Below, one piece after another: positions 12,376-23,025 of a stretch of 64,000 nt of DNA. The stretch is from positions 16,437,491-16,501,490 of the forward strand of contig JAJEKV010000001.1 of the NCBI GenBank assembly GCA_021234155.1. Direction: 5' to 3'. The stretch comes from Isoetes taiwanensis (taxonomy: Eukaryota; Streptophyta; Lycopodiopsida; Isoetales; Isoetaceae). The notes under the pieces were generated by a model, which did not search any database, had not been told where the DNA came from, and was given only the letters and a program-made list of their open reading frames with translations. Every line of letters begins with the position of its first letter. Position 1 is the first letter of the stretch. A program made the position numbers and the translations under genes.

Positions 12376-12516
12376 AGGGTTTTTCCTCTTAGGTTTGTAG
12401 TAGAGGGCTCTGAGCCCGTTTTTGTATATAGGGCAGTGCCCATAGCGGAAGTAGCTGGGCTGTGCCCACATTTTGTAAAAAAATATCCACTATAATATAA
12501 TATGCCGCCTTTCTAG

Positions 12517-13600
12517 TCACTTTCTGTGGTATTTGCTTCTTGAACTCAGATCTGTTTGTTGATTGTCGCCTTTACGTGTGATGAAATGTTTTGAGGCTAA
12601 ACCATTAACCAAGGTAGGTAATGGAGTGCCATCTAACTCTGCCCGGTTGGAAAACGGGTCGACCACTTGAACAATTTGATAAGGGCCAAGCCAACGAAAC
12701 CGAAGTTTACGGGAAAATTTTTGTACAGGAATCATAAAGAAGAACCAAATCGCCTTCTTTGAATGTTTTTGTCTTCGACACGTTTGTCATGTAAAGATTT
12801 TTGCAAGCTGTTGTCCATGAAGAACACGAATATAAGCATCCCTTCGAAGTTCATCCAACCTGTTCTAATTGATAGACCCTTTCTTTGAGTGCGGCCGAGG
12901 TGGATTATGAGCGGTAGCGGTTGGAAACGGAGTGTTGGAAGGATGTATTCAAAGCGGCATGAGAGCTTCGACCATAAACCAATTTGAAAGGAGTGTGACA
13001 CGTAGCAATTTTGAAACAAGTATTGTAGGCCCAAAGAACAGTAGGAAGTTTTGTTTGCCAGTCTGTGCGTGAAGCGTCACAAATTTTCTTGAGAATGGTG
13101 ACCAGAGTTTTGTTGGTGCTTTCTGCCAAACCATTACCTTGAGGATAGTAAGGTGTGCTCTTGTGATGATGTATCGAGAGATAATCCACGGCTCCTTGAT
13201 AGTATGATTGATGAAATGTACACCACGATCAGCGACCCACTCAGGTAAGGGCAGCAATCGCTGCGATGATTTGTTGATAAAGGACCCTGGCTGTGCTTGC
13301 TGCAGTGTTGTCTGGAAGTGCACAAGCTTCCGCCCATTTGGTAGCGTAGTCAGTGAGAACCAGAATGTAACGGGCACGGGTGTGCCGCGCAGGAGGATCT
13401 ATGGGTCCCACAAAGTCCATTCCCCATTTGGTTGAAGGGAAGTGGCGTGGCGATCGGCGTCAAAGGAAGAGCGTCCACGGGCGTCGGGTCGTCCCACACG
13501 CCGGCAAGCATCACACGCGGCGGGCGTGGGCGTGGCGTCTTTGAAGAGTGGGCCAAAAATACCCGCTAGAAGGATTTTGCGTCGTGGGTGTCACCATGAA
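12517..13600 (-). pseudogene. Gypsy integrase (broken)
   Basis: The core domain is seen as ADRGVHF followed by an STPYYPQGNGLAESTNKTL block (around 13150-13100) and LPTVLWAYNTCFKIATCHTPF. The C-terminal domain around 12735-12517 reads RKLRFRWLGPYQIVQV. The frames shift several times in between. In the family this enzyme inserts the cDNA; this copy is non-functional as written. Confidence 0.88.
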
Positions 13601-13799
13601 AATGACCACCACCTAGCCCTTGATGAGCTTCTCTAACAATATCCGGAACTTCATGAGGTAGAACACGCCGTCGAAGGATGGTGTCCTTACCCTTTTGTAG
13701 AGATGTCCCGCAACCATGGTGTAGTCACGGACCTCAGCGGGAGAAATTGATGTCGACAGGGATTGCCGCTTGGCGAGAGAGCGTCGCTGTCTTCACGGT

Positions 13800-14411
13800 G
13801 GAAGAGCACCCGTGAGAAGGTACTGCTGAAAATCATGGAACCAATGTGGTGTGGCCGTGACTAAAAAAGAGTTGAGCGTCGGGAAAGGCGTCCCGAGACT
13901 CCGTTGAGGGATCATCCGTGGTGGATGCGTGAAAGATAATCCGATCGACATGAGATTTGCCACCTTTATGAACAATTTCAAAAGGGCAAATTCTTGAGAA
14001 GAAGGACCCAACGAGCAATGCGGCCCGTGGGCGGGACTTGTTGATCAAATAAAGGAGTGCTTGGTGGTCCACAAAGAACTTGATTTGACCGCCAAAAGGT
14101 AGTGACTAAGCGTGGACACGAGAAAATGAGACCCAAAGCTTCACGCCTGTGGCGAGAATAGTTGCGCCGCCAAATTGAGTTTTCTCCTGGCGTGGCGATT
14201 TGGTTTGTCGGTTAAGCATCATATTCTTGAGAAAGAACAGCTCAATAGCAAACGCCGAGACATCTACATGAACATGAAAGGGCTTGTCCCATTGAGGAGG
14301 AACAAGAACCTGTGTGCGAGTAAGCAAAAGCTTCACCGTTGAAAGCAAAGATCCTTTGGAATTCCAAGCCCGTGGATTCGCCACCCGTGAGTTTATGAAT
14401 GGGATCTGCAA
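13800..14411 (-). pseudogene. Gypsy RNase H (broken)
   Basis: PPQWDKPFHVHVDVSAFAIE (about 14310-14255) matches the start of a Ty3-type RNase H, and a DHQALLYLINKSRP block lies near 14070. The frame is broken between and after these blocks. Confidence 0.82.
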
Positions 14412-14419
14412 TGGCCGCT

Positions 14420-15060
14420 AGTCTAGGTATGAAGGTGGAGTAATAATTGACCTTACCCAGAAAGAGCGTGTCTCCTTGATATTGGGCGGGTGCTTGAGCC
14501 TTGAGCACACAATAACCCGATTTTGGCGGGATCTCGTGGTGATACCCGCTTTGCGACAACGTGGCCTAACGAGGAACTCCCCGAGGTGACGCAAAAGGTG
14601 CATTTCTCAGATTGAGACTAATGCCGACTCATCACATTTCCGGAAGACGAGTTCCAATTTATCCAAATGGTCGCCATGGAACCGTAGGCGGAGAAGTCAT
14701 CTTGAAAGATTTGTAAGATCGGGATTTTCCTTCATGAAATCATGAAAAACGAGAGCATGATGCGTTGAAACGTTGATGGAGAGTTTGATAATCCAAAAGG
14801 AACCACCTTGTAGGCAAAAAGTGCCCCACGGGTGGTGAAAGTAGTCTTGAGTTGATCGGATTCGCGTGATTGAGATCCGATTGTAGCCGAAAAAACCATC
14901 CATGAAGGAGTACATCTCATGTCCAAAGAACCTCTTCCAAACTCAGTCTGCGTGAAGGAAGTGGAAAGTGATCACGCCCGTGGCCCCGATTGAGTTTTCG
15001 GTGAGTCCACACGCACGCGGATCTTACCATTGTGTTTGAGGGCAATGACGATGGGGCTCA
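14420..15060 (-). pseudogene. Gypsy reverse transcriptase (broken)
   Basis: MYSFMDGFFGYNRISI (about 14915) is the motif-A region (usually DGFSGYNQI). YKVVPFGLSNSPSTFQR (about 14810) is motif B. The catalytic box at 14707-14693 reads FQDD where YxDD is usual. The connection region near 14500 reads NYYSTFIPRLAAIADPIHKL. At least four frame changes occur. Confidence 0.88.
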
Positions 15061-15589
15061 CCCATTTCGAAATGTTTGACCTCATAGATCAAACCCCGCA
15101 GCAAGAGTTTGTCAATTTCCGCCTTGGACGCGATCACGGTAATTAGGGTTGAGCCCATGATCGCGTTGCTAAACGGTCGTGCATCGATTTGGTAGGAATG
15201 GTGAGTTCCCCAAGCTTTTGTTGATTCCCCAAGATCTCAGAGCTCCGTGCTAAAATGTGTTTGAACTTTTGAAAAGCTTGATGACCTGATTTTCGATAAG
15301 GGGCTGGAAGATTTGCGCCAAAGTCCGGACGGGCCGATTGTTGCCAACGTCCACGATCTCGACTTCTGGAGTCTGAATATGGGGTATCACTTCAGTATCC
15401 TGGACAATGTGTGCGGGAGGTTGAAGCATAACAGGATGCGTGGCACTCTGCGTGGTGAAAAAGAGAGGTGGCTGAGTTTCATCCAGCAGAGGTTGCTTCA
15501 TGACAGAGTGTACATCAACAGGTGTTGCAGGAGGTTCCGCATCTGAAAAATGATCAACACGTTGGATTCTATTGCACGGGCCGTAAGGG

Positions 15590-16320
15590 TCAAGCAAAGC
15601 GACCACACACGTCCTGATCAAGAGTCATTTCTCCCCAAGGATCGGATATTCGGGGTAGGATGACGAGACGGCACTTTCGCAGGTGGAGCTCGAACTTGAT
15701 AAATATTCCGAGCTTCTTGAAATCGTAATGCGAGAGAGGGTTCCGCATGTTCAACGTAAATGATCCCGCCTGCTTCCAAGTCCATGGTGGCATTGAGGTG
15801 ACCATCGGTGATGACTAACCGTCCGCGGGCCCAAGAATGGATACTCTTGGCCCGGCGGAGAAAAGGTCTCGCCGACCAACATTTCATAATCACCGGATCT
15901 TCGCCACCTTCCAAACTCCAAATTCCATGGGGAATCTGGAGATCACCTATGTTGATGTGAAGAAGAGGCGCCGCCTTGAGGTTCGGGTGATATGGCCATT
16001 GGCCAATTTGATGTCATATGGGGCACACGAAAAAGTTGTTTGATGCCCATTTGTTTTGCGAGTTTATCCGTGATGAGATTGATCAAGCGCTACCCCGGCC
16101 AATTTGAACATGATTGACTTGTTGATTGCCCACCGTGGCATGCACCGTGGGTGTAGAGGTAGCAACAGCCCCAACTAGAACAGTCGGGAGTGGTAACCGG
16201 TCCTTGAGAGCGGAATGAAGTTTCAAAATGGTTGCCAAGCTTAAAGGAATCTTGATCTTGGCGAGCTCCTCTTGGAGTTCCGGAGGCACATGAGAAAAAG
16301 GATCTCACCGGTTCCACGGG
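15590..16320 (-). pseudogene. Gypsy aspartic protease region (broken)
   Basis: Around 16100-16086 the minus strand encodes IGRGSA where this lineage has IDGGSA, followed after a frame change by NLITDKLAKQMGIKQ. That fits the active-site strand of a retroviral-type protease whose catalytic Asp has been lost. Downstream frames to 15590 are unassigned linker to RT. Confidence 0.6.
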
Positions 16321-16983
16321 TCCGGAGTGCGTGGTAATGAAGCGGCAACTTCTTTGAGTAAGTCAACCTCAGCAATATTGGGATATGTCCGAGAGCGTAG
16401 AGAGGCCGAGATGTGGAAGGTGTATCGTGGCGTTGTTGAGCTCGTGGTGGCATGAACATTTGCCAAGGTGCGCCTTCAAAGCAGCTTGCATGAGGTTCAA
16501 AATGCTTTGGCGAACTTTGGGCATGACATGTGGCATGAGTTTCTCCAAGTCAGGTGCAAAGTGAACCTTTTTTTCGTCCTCATGAGGAATGGTGTCAACT
16601 GCAAAGGCAGGTTGCGTGCCATTTGGAATAATGGTCAAGGGACGTGATGCCACAGTCCGGGCGTGAAACTAAACCAACCCAATTTGATGGCTGGACCGGA
16701 GGATTAAGTGCCCGAAAAATTTCCTCCCCGTGCTTGTTGATCCAGCTGAGGTTGATTTGCTGGAGCTGGTTGATAGCGTGATTGCTGAGGCGCTCTTGGT
16801 GGCTTCTTAAGAACTGGTCTCGGGCCTTGTTTGCCATTAGCAATCCAGAGTTGGTAAGCCGTGAGGCGGACTGATGTGGTCTGATTGGTGCCAGGAAGCT
16901 GTACCTGAACTTGTGGAAGTTGAGGGCACGCCGTGGTGGTATGACCCCATTCTTGACGCGATAACACCGAAGCTTTAGAAGGA

Positions 16984-18040
16984 TCAAAAGGAGGACGGGG
17001 TTGGGTCCCCGTTGTTGCTCCCCTGCTCGATAGAGTTGAGTTGGTTGCACCTGAAGTGGTGGCTGCTGATAGTGCGATTGTTGCTGAGGTGTGGTTTGCA
17101 CTTGATAAACCAGTTTGTTGCGGAAAGGTGTGGGATGAGTGCGAGTGCACTCTTCCGTGGCATGATTGCACATGTTGCATCTCTTGCAATGAGGCGGGCC
17201 ATTGGTGGAGTTGCACTCATTTGCCAAGTGGCCTTGGTATTTGCAATATATGGCACCGTGATCCGACCGCTACCGTGGATTGGCGTGTTGAGGCTGGACA
17301 GCCGTCTGTGGAACCATAACAGGGGGAATGAAAGGGAGCTCCTGAAGAGCCACGCCACGGGAGGATACATTGACGGAGTGATTGACAAGATCAATAGCCT
17401 GCTCCAAAGTCTTGGACGCAGTATTCCGTCATGAGAGTAATAGTCGGAGGAAGTCCTTGGAGAAACCAGACCAAAATCCGGCTCGTGTTTGGGTACTCCT
17501 TGAGTTTACCGGCGAGAATGTGAAGTCGATCGCAAAAATCCCTGCGGAACTCTGTGGGCTCTTGTTGAAGTTCATTGAGTTGCTTGAGATGAAGTTGATC
17601 ATCATCCGTGGTTCCATAATGAGAAAGAAAAGCGCTTCTCATTTCGGACCCGATCTTGTTTCCAATGGCTTTTGTTGGACATGAGCCATTGATGAGGAGA
17701 GCCACCAGGTGATGGAAAAGATGTGGAATTTCAGTTGAGGTTGCGCATGACCATTTAGGACAGCTAGAGCCTCAAATTCTTCCATGTGGGCCCGAGCACT
17801 CTGGTCTAAGGGTTTGCCTTTCGTGTTGCCAAAGGTGGGATAAGTCGGTTTAGTCCGAAAGGTAGATGTGAAAGTGCTTGGCTGGACAGAACAGCCGATA
17901 TAGTGAGGATATTGAGGTTGAGTTGGAGGTGGCATGGTGCCCGAAGGACCCCGATGAAGGGGTGACTGCGGTTGAGGAACCGGGGTCGCCTCAGCATTGG
18001 TTTTGAGATCCGTAAGGTTGTAAAACGTGAAGGGCAAAGT
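16984..18040 (-). pseudogene. Gypsy gag with zinc knuckles (broken)
   Basis: A proline/threonine-rich N-terminus (18037 on) precedes a gag domain with FRRDFCDRLHILAGKL and ILVWFLQGLPPTITLM (17705-17391). Two nucleocapsid knuckles follow: a defective first one (YCKYQGHLANEC, second Cys missing) and an intact CX2CX4HX4C at 17188-17147 (CKRCNMCNHATEEC). Frameshifts separate the parts. Confidence 0.85.
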
Positions 18041-18492
18041 GGGAAATGTAGGGAAAGGATATTCCCGGTAGGCGCAAAAGAGACTTGTGGATATCCGTGC
18101 CCACCCGGGAGATGATGGTTGTGAAGGAAGAGGCGATGGCCCGGCGAATGATGGATGTAGGCATGTTCAAAATGAAAGTACTGCTGAGAAGGTTGAGCCC
18201 GATAGGGCTCCCCGATAGTGATGAGGTGACCGAGGTTGCGAAAGCAATGTTTGCACGCCAGCGGGAACCGGACGAGACAGACACGAGGGGTTGGTGGTGC
18301 CGACCGAGCCCTAGACCGCAGATGGCCTCCCCTCTATGTCATAAGCGTATCCATACATGTCGCGAATCAGCTTCGACGCCGATGGCGCCCAAGCGAGATG
18401 CCGTTCGAGAAAGGAGTTCTTTCCGCATGAAATTCCTATGCATATGGCGCATGTAAGAAAGTAGGATTGAATCGCACCTCAAGCAATGCAGG

Positions 18493-19060
18493 TGTTTGGG
18501 GTCCGGGTTCGAACTCCCGCAAGACGACCCTCCGTGAGGACCTTTGGATCTAACAGAGAACCGGGAACTATGTCACGCCGGATTTGCAAGAAGGGAACAA
18601 AAAAGGAAACGTAACAACCAAAATGAGAGGAAAATGATAGGCTTCCTTGATATCAATGATGAACATACATGAGCTCTCGCAATGGAGAGAAAAACTGAAA
18701 GGAGACAAGACTCAAAACTCATCTAGAACTCATGTGCGAGCTCTAGTCATATATATAGTACAATGGCCTCTGGCCCAATATAGACACTCGACCGATCTCG
18801 TGCCGACTCGAAGGAGGCCTGATTTGCGGAATGCCGGCAATTGCCTCTTGAGGTGCCTCGAATCATGCCGACGCCGACGCTGTGATGGGCCGCCACTTCT
18901 CTGGGCGCCTCTTAGGGTCGAGGCTTTGGTCAGAGTATGGTGCAACCGCTTGGTCTTCGGCGGAGCCTTTGACGACTGACCCGCTGACTGTGGATCCTTG
19001 AGCTTGACCTGGTCCGTTGTATGCATGAATAGTCCTGTACCAGGAGGCACAGGACTAACA
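18493..19060 (-). repeat. Gypsy 5' LTR
   Basis: 568 bp, TG...CA ends, paired with 8009-8588. The sequence just inside it (minus strand from 18492) does not begin with TGG, and I recognise no primer-binding tRNA. Confidence 0.93.
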
Positions 19061-19065
19061 CTTTG
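19061..19065. repeat. Target site duplication CTTTG (right)
   Basis: Pairs with 8004-8008. Confidence 0.9.
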
Positions 19066-20280
19066 TGATCCTTCAATTGAGGTTTCCCTGTCTTGTAAAA
19101 CAGGCTCCTGGCTTTGTTCATTCTTCTCCTGTTTTGTGGGGCCATAGCCTGCAATGCCTTAAGCTCCTCTTTTGTTGGTGTACTGAGCTTTGCTGCTTTC
19201 ATTCCAGCCAGCAGGAGAATGTTTGGACTGTGACCCTAGTTTTGCTTTTAGGTATGGGCAGTCCCTTTTCCAGTGGCCATCCTCCTTACAGTAGTTGCAG
19301 ATTATGCTCGAGTTTAAGACCTCAATGTTGATGATTCTGCCTGCTACTGCAATTGCTTGAGGGATTTTATCTGGGTACTGGGTGAGAATTGTGACTTTGG
19401 CTTTTCTTCTGATTCCCTGTTGCCCTATGTTATCCAGACCAAAGAGCACCTCTCCAAAACTGCTTATAGCCCTTGTCATGACACTTGGGATTCTGAGTTC
19501 CCCCGGGATGTTGGACAGCAGAATCTGAACTTCTTGCTCCCCTTTCATCAGTTTTTCCCCCTTCTGAGGGTCAAAATTTTCCATCCAAGGGAGGATGGTA
19601 GCTCTATTTCCTCTTGAGTCAATTAATCTTTTCTTTTCCAGAACATTTTTAACCTCTTTGCAGTCATTCAAAACAATCTCAAACCATGCTGGGCTCAAAG
19701 AGGTACACCTGATTCCTGTGGCAGTTGACATTTGTGTATTGAACCATTTGAGCACTTCTTCTGCAGGCATCCAGGTAATGGAATGTTTTAAGAGAATGGC
19801 ACAGTTTTTGAGCTTTTGAGCTTCCATTTCAATGAGGGCCAACTCTGTGTCATCCAATGTAGTTGACAAAATTTCATTCTCCTTGGCCTTAGCCTTTTTT
19901 TCAGCATTTCCCTTACTCATTTCCTGAATATTGATTTGTTGTGGCAGGGGGGTCGTGCTTGATCCAGCACCATTCTGATTGAGCACCTTTGCAGATTGAG
20001 GGAAGCTGATCTGTTTATTTTGCTTTTGGACCTCAGCTTGAGCAGATCCCTGTTGTTGACTTGACTTGAAATTCTGTTGTTGTATCATCAAATTGACACT
20101 AAGGTCTACTGCACCAGGTATTGCACTTGGAGTACCTTCTGAGTTTTCGGCGCTTTGGTGATGTTTGGCCTTTTTTTTGGACAGGTTGACTGGATTTGGC
20201 TCTACTACAACTGATGCTGCCCTGTTCGTTTCTTCATTGGTTTCTTCAGACAAGAATATTTCTGCTGCTTTTTTGCCCAT
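19061..20280 (-). pseudogene. LINE ORF1, 5' part with zinc knuckle
   Basis: The start at 20280 opens a 373-codon frame. It has a low-complexity Gln/Asn/Lys-rich N-terminus, then an RRM-like region (WMPAEEVLKWFNTQM to VTILTQYPDKIP) of the DUF4283 type seen in plant LINE ORF1 proteins, then a CCHC knuckle CNYCKEDGHWKRDC near 19290. The frame shifts around 19180 and continues as EELKALQAMAPQNRRRMNKA up to the Gypsy insertion point. The family role is to bind element RNA in a ribonucleoprotein. Confidence 0.85.
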
Positions 20281-20419
20281 ACTGGATGTTTATAAGTTTA
20301 GCTCCGGGAAGAGTTGGCAGTGAGATATCTCGTGTTCTGCTCCTTTATAAGTTACAGATGCTTCAGGCTTGAGGATCCACTGCATGCCTGTGGCATTAAT
20401 ACCTGGCTCAAACTTCAAC

Positions 20420-21376
20420 TCAGGCAAGGTCTTCAGAGGTTACAATACCAAATAGGTCTGCAGGGGTTGCAGACGATACCCCATAGTTCTGGGCTGCAGG
20501 GGTTGCAGCCATTACCTCGGTTGAATCGAAGAGGTCTGCAGGGGTTGCAGACAATACTCCATTGTTCTTGACTGCAGGGGTTGCAGTCCTTACCCCAGGA
20601 GAATAATCTGGAAGCTTGCTTCGGGTCTGTTCACTGTGGCTGGGACCTTCCATTGCTGCTCTGTTGTTTTTCTTGGTTAGCCAGCAATATTTAGAAAATG
20701 CCACAATGTCGAACTTTCTGTAGACTACAATCTCTTTTCCTTTTGCATCCACCTCATCCTTCTTCTTTTTTTCTGTAGTTCTACCCGAGCAATCTCCCTT
20801 TTGAGCAGCTGTTGCTTTCATTTTTGCCTCTTGATATTCTTTGTAGGCCACATGAAATCCCTTTGTTTTGTCCTCATATCTTTTTCTGCTAAACCCTTGA
20901 GCTCTTGGATTTCTTTAACTTTGCTCTTCTTTGATTTTTTCTGCTTAGTGCCGGTCTGTATCAGAGGTTGCTCATCGCTGTCTTCATACTTCATAGGATT
21001 TTCCTTTTCCTCCTCAGTCGAGAGTCCATTATTAACGGTGAAGGCCAACCAGCTCTTGCTTTTTTCTTGCTTTTCCGCTTAACAACAAAGTCTGAGTCCC
21101 GAGCTTCATCAGAGTCATTGCTAACATTCGGACTTCCATTGAGTTTTCTTTTTTCCCCTTTGCTGCCGCTTTTGATCCTGATCCCGAAGCTCCTGTCTCC
21201 TTGTTTTTCTTATTTCTTGGGGAGGATCTTATGACAATCGACTTTTGGCCTTCAGCCTGACAGGGGATTATGTGCCCTTTGCCTCTAAGCTCGCCGGATT
21301 TTGATCTTTCGTGCTCCTTGACGTGCTTGCATTTACTTCTGTTCATAGCTATGAGCATGGCACTTGCGCAGGCCAT
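20420..21376 (-). pseudogene. LINE 5' ORF (ORF0-like), lysine-rich, frameshifted
   Basis: Three abutting minus-strand frames (21376-21032, 21048-20818, 20851-20420) look like one lysine/glutamate-rich protein of about 310 residues with two frameshifts. The C-terminal end is a fourfold repeat (ATPA...NGV/SATPADLF) encoded by tandem DNA containing CTGCAGGGGTTGCAG. No known domain. Its position just before ORF1 suggests a leader ORF or the original ORF1 N-terminus. Confidence 0.5.
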
Positions 21377-22033
21377 TCGAAACAGGGAAACCGTTGAGTA
21401 GCTTATGACTGAAGATCTGATTACTTGGGCTCACTGATTTACAACGGGAGCTTGCAATAATCTTTTAGGTGCTCCGTCAGAGTACCCGCGGGGCCCGAAA
21501 TGGGGCAAATCCGATCTCAATCGAAAGCTTGCAAGTAGATGAACTAGAATCCGTCGAGAAATCTTAGAGCGCCCTTAACGATTCGCTGATTTTTGCTGCC
21601 AATCAAACCTTGGCCCAATGAAGGGCAAAATTAGGCGAAATGGAGCTTAAACGAGAGCGCTTAAGCCGCTTGCTTTGAATCTGCAATCCAATCACCCAGC
21701 CACGATGTCTGAATCAAGAAAAATCCCTGTTAGATCAAGCACCAAGTCTCCTTCCTTCGAATGACGTTTACGGACTGAGCGGGAGACTGGCTCTCAGGTA
21801 CCGTGAAGGTACCAGTGACAGGGGACCGTTGGCTGAGGTGTCAATTGGGGGTTGGCCATTGCAGGCCACCCGTACCTAGAACAAGCGTGTAGAGGGAATG
21901 GACGGGAGAAACAGGGGGGGGAGGGGTGACGGGCGGGGAAGAAGGGCTGTGAAGAAAGGGGGGGAAATAACGAAGGGGGGAGAACGATGGCGCTAGGCGC
22001 CAGCGCCAAGGGAGAGGGAAATCGGGTATCACT
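21377..22033. other. No gene; G-rich tract and LINE 5' flank
   Basis: No supported ORF. About 21900-21990 is a G-rich tract with many GGGG runs. The right end (GCGCCAGCGCCAAGGGAGAG and TATCACTTAGAGTTCGAT) resembles the 3' end of R1 repeats. Confidence 0.5.
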
Positions 22034-22310
22034 TAGAGTTCGATTCCGGAGAGGAAGCCTAAGAGACGACTACCACATCCAAGGAAGGCAGCAGGCACGC
22101 AAATTACCCAATCCGATACAGGGAGGTAGTGATAATAAATAACAATACTGGGCTTCTACAAGTCTGGTAGTTGGAATGAGTGAGTACAATCTAAATCCCT
22201 TAACGAGGATCCATTGGAGGGCATGTCTGGTGCCTGCAACTGCGGTAATTCCAGCTCCAATAGCGTATATTTAAGTTGTTGCAGTTAAAAAGCTCGTAGT
22301 TGGATCTGGG
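22034..22310 (+). rRNA. 18S rRNA fragment, decayed (copy 1)
   Basis: Matches the plant 18S segment from the GATTCCGGAGAGG helix through the 530-loop region (GGTAATTCCAGCTCCAATAG) to AGCTCGTAGTTGGA, roughly residues 370-640. Universally conserved bases are changed: the 530 loop reads GTGCCTGCAACTGCGGTAA instead of GTGCCAGCAGCCGCGGTAA. A 4-bp GTGA duplication is present, and C to T / G to A changes dominate, as expected for methylated silent DNA. It is a pseudogene fragment, not a functional rDNA unit. Confidence 0.9.
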
Positions 22311-23025
22311 GGTGGAAAGTTTGTCTTATGTATCTCAGATTTACTAATTTGTATCATTGGCATATAGGGCAAATTGGATATAAATGATGATTTTGAAAAA
22401 ATTGACATATATGACAAATTTGACATATATGATAAATATGAAATATATGACAAATTTGATATAAGATGACAATTTTGACAAATGACAAATGACATTTGAT
22501 ACCTATGAGAAATATGACAAATGTGATATATATGACAAATATGACATGTATGATAAAAATATATGATACGTTTGACATAAGAAAAAGACATATGACGTTT
22601 GATACATATATAATGAATAATCATAATTAATAAGTAGAATAGGGAATGGTCTCCATGTTTTGCACATTTGAGAAGCAAACTGCCCTAAGTGTCCAAAAAT
22701 AAACACGCTCGTCAAACCATCAAAGGTTTTAGATACCAATATTTCTGTGGCACATGGAGGCTTTATTCTTTTCAGCTAACATGGACTGCTTAAACCAATT
22801 TGTAGCTTTTTTCTATTCAGTTAGCATTCTTCAGATTGCATTGTTGCTCTATTCAGTTGCATTTCGCGATGTTGTTGAAGATCATCACAACAACGCTAAC
22901 AAAGCCAGAGACCAACATAGGAGCACATGAACCAATTGATGTAACCAGTATATGGCCCCGCTAGAAGACCATAATTCCCTAATATGATCTTAACTGAATA
23001 GTTCATGTGATGTTTACTTAAGAAT
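22034..23025. repeat. Paralogous segment, copy 1 (uninterrupted)
   Basis: The 18S fragment, an AT-rich stretch with GACAAATATGA/GACATATATGA-type repeats (22330-22620) and about 400 bp of unique-looking sequence are repeated in the same order at 42371-42980 plus 48798-49214. This copy lacks the 5.8-kb insertion and preserves the empty site near 22625-22645. It stops at 23025, where R1 sequence begins. Confidence 0.9.

Larger units (their letters stand above)
8009..19060 (-). mobile_element. Ty3/Gypsy LTR retrotransposon with long extra ORF
   Basis: Complete structure on the minus strand: 5' LTR (19060-18493), gag, protease, RT, RNase H, integrase (to about 12517), a spacer with an antisense ORF, a long additional ORF region (11659-9524), polypurine tract and 3' LTR (8588-8009). 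The LTRs have TG...CA ends, and the element is flanked by CTTTG at 8004-8008 and 19061-19065. RT-RNaseH-IN order marks Ty3/Gypsy. The DGGS-class protease and an ORF after integrase suggest a non-chromovirus (Athila/Tat-like) lineage. The polyprotein is broken by many 1-2 bp indels. Confidence 0.93.
3016..21376 (-). mobile_element. LINE retrotransposon, interrupted by a Gypsy element
   Basis: A non-LTR retrotransposon reads on the minus strand: ORF0-like leader (21376-20420), ORF1 with a zinc knuckle (20280-19061, resuming 8008-7505), then ORF2 with endonuclease, RT and zf-RVT domains (7378-3016). The Gypsy insertion between 8009 and 19060 splits ORF1. With that removed, the coding part of the LINE is about 7.3 kb, normal for plant L1-type elements. 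Several stops and frameshifts show it is inactive. The ends are not delimited by target duplications I could recognise. Confidence 0.9.

Noticed and set aside
18460-18492. Primer binding site of the Gypsy element
   Set aside because: The sequence after the 5' LTR does not begin with TGG and does not match a common tRNA end that I can recognise.
22034-22310. Functional rDNA unit
   Set aside because: Only about 270 nt, with conserved 530-loop bases changed; no flanking 18S, ITS or 28S.
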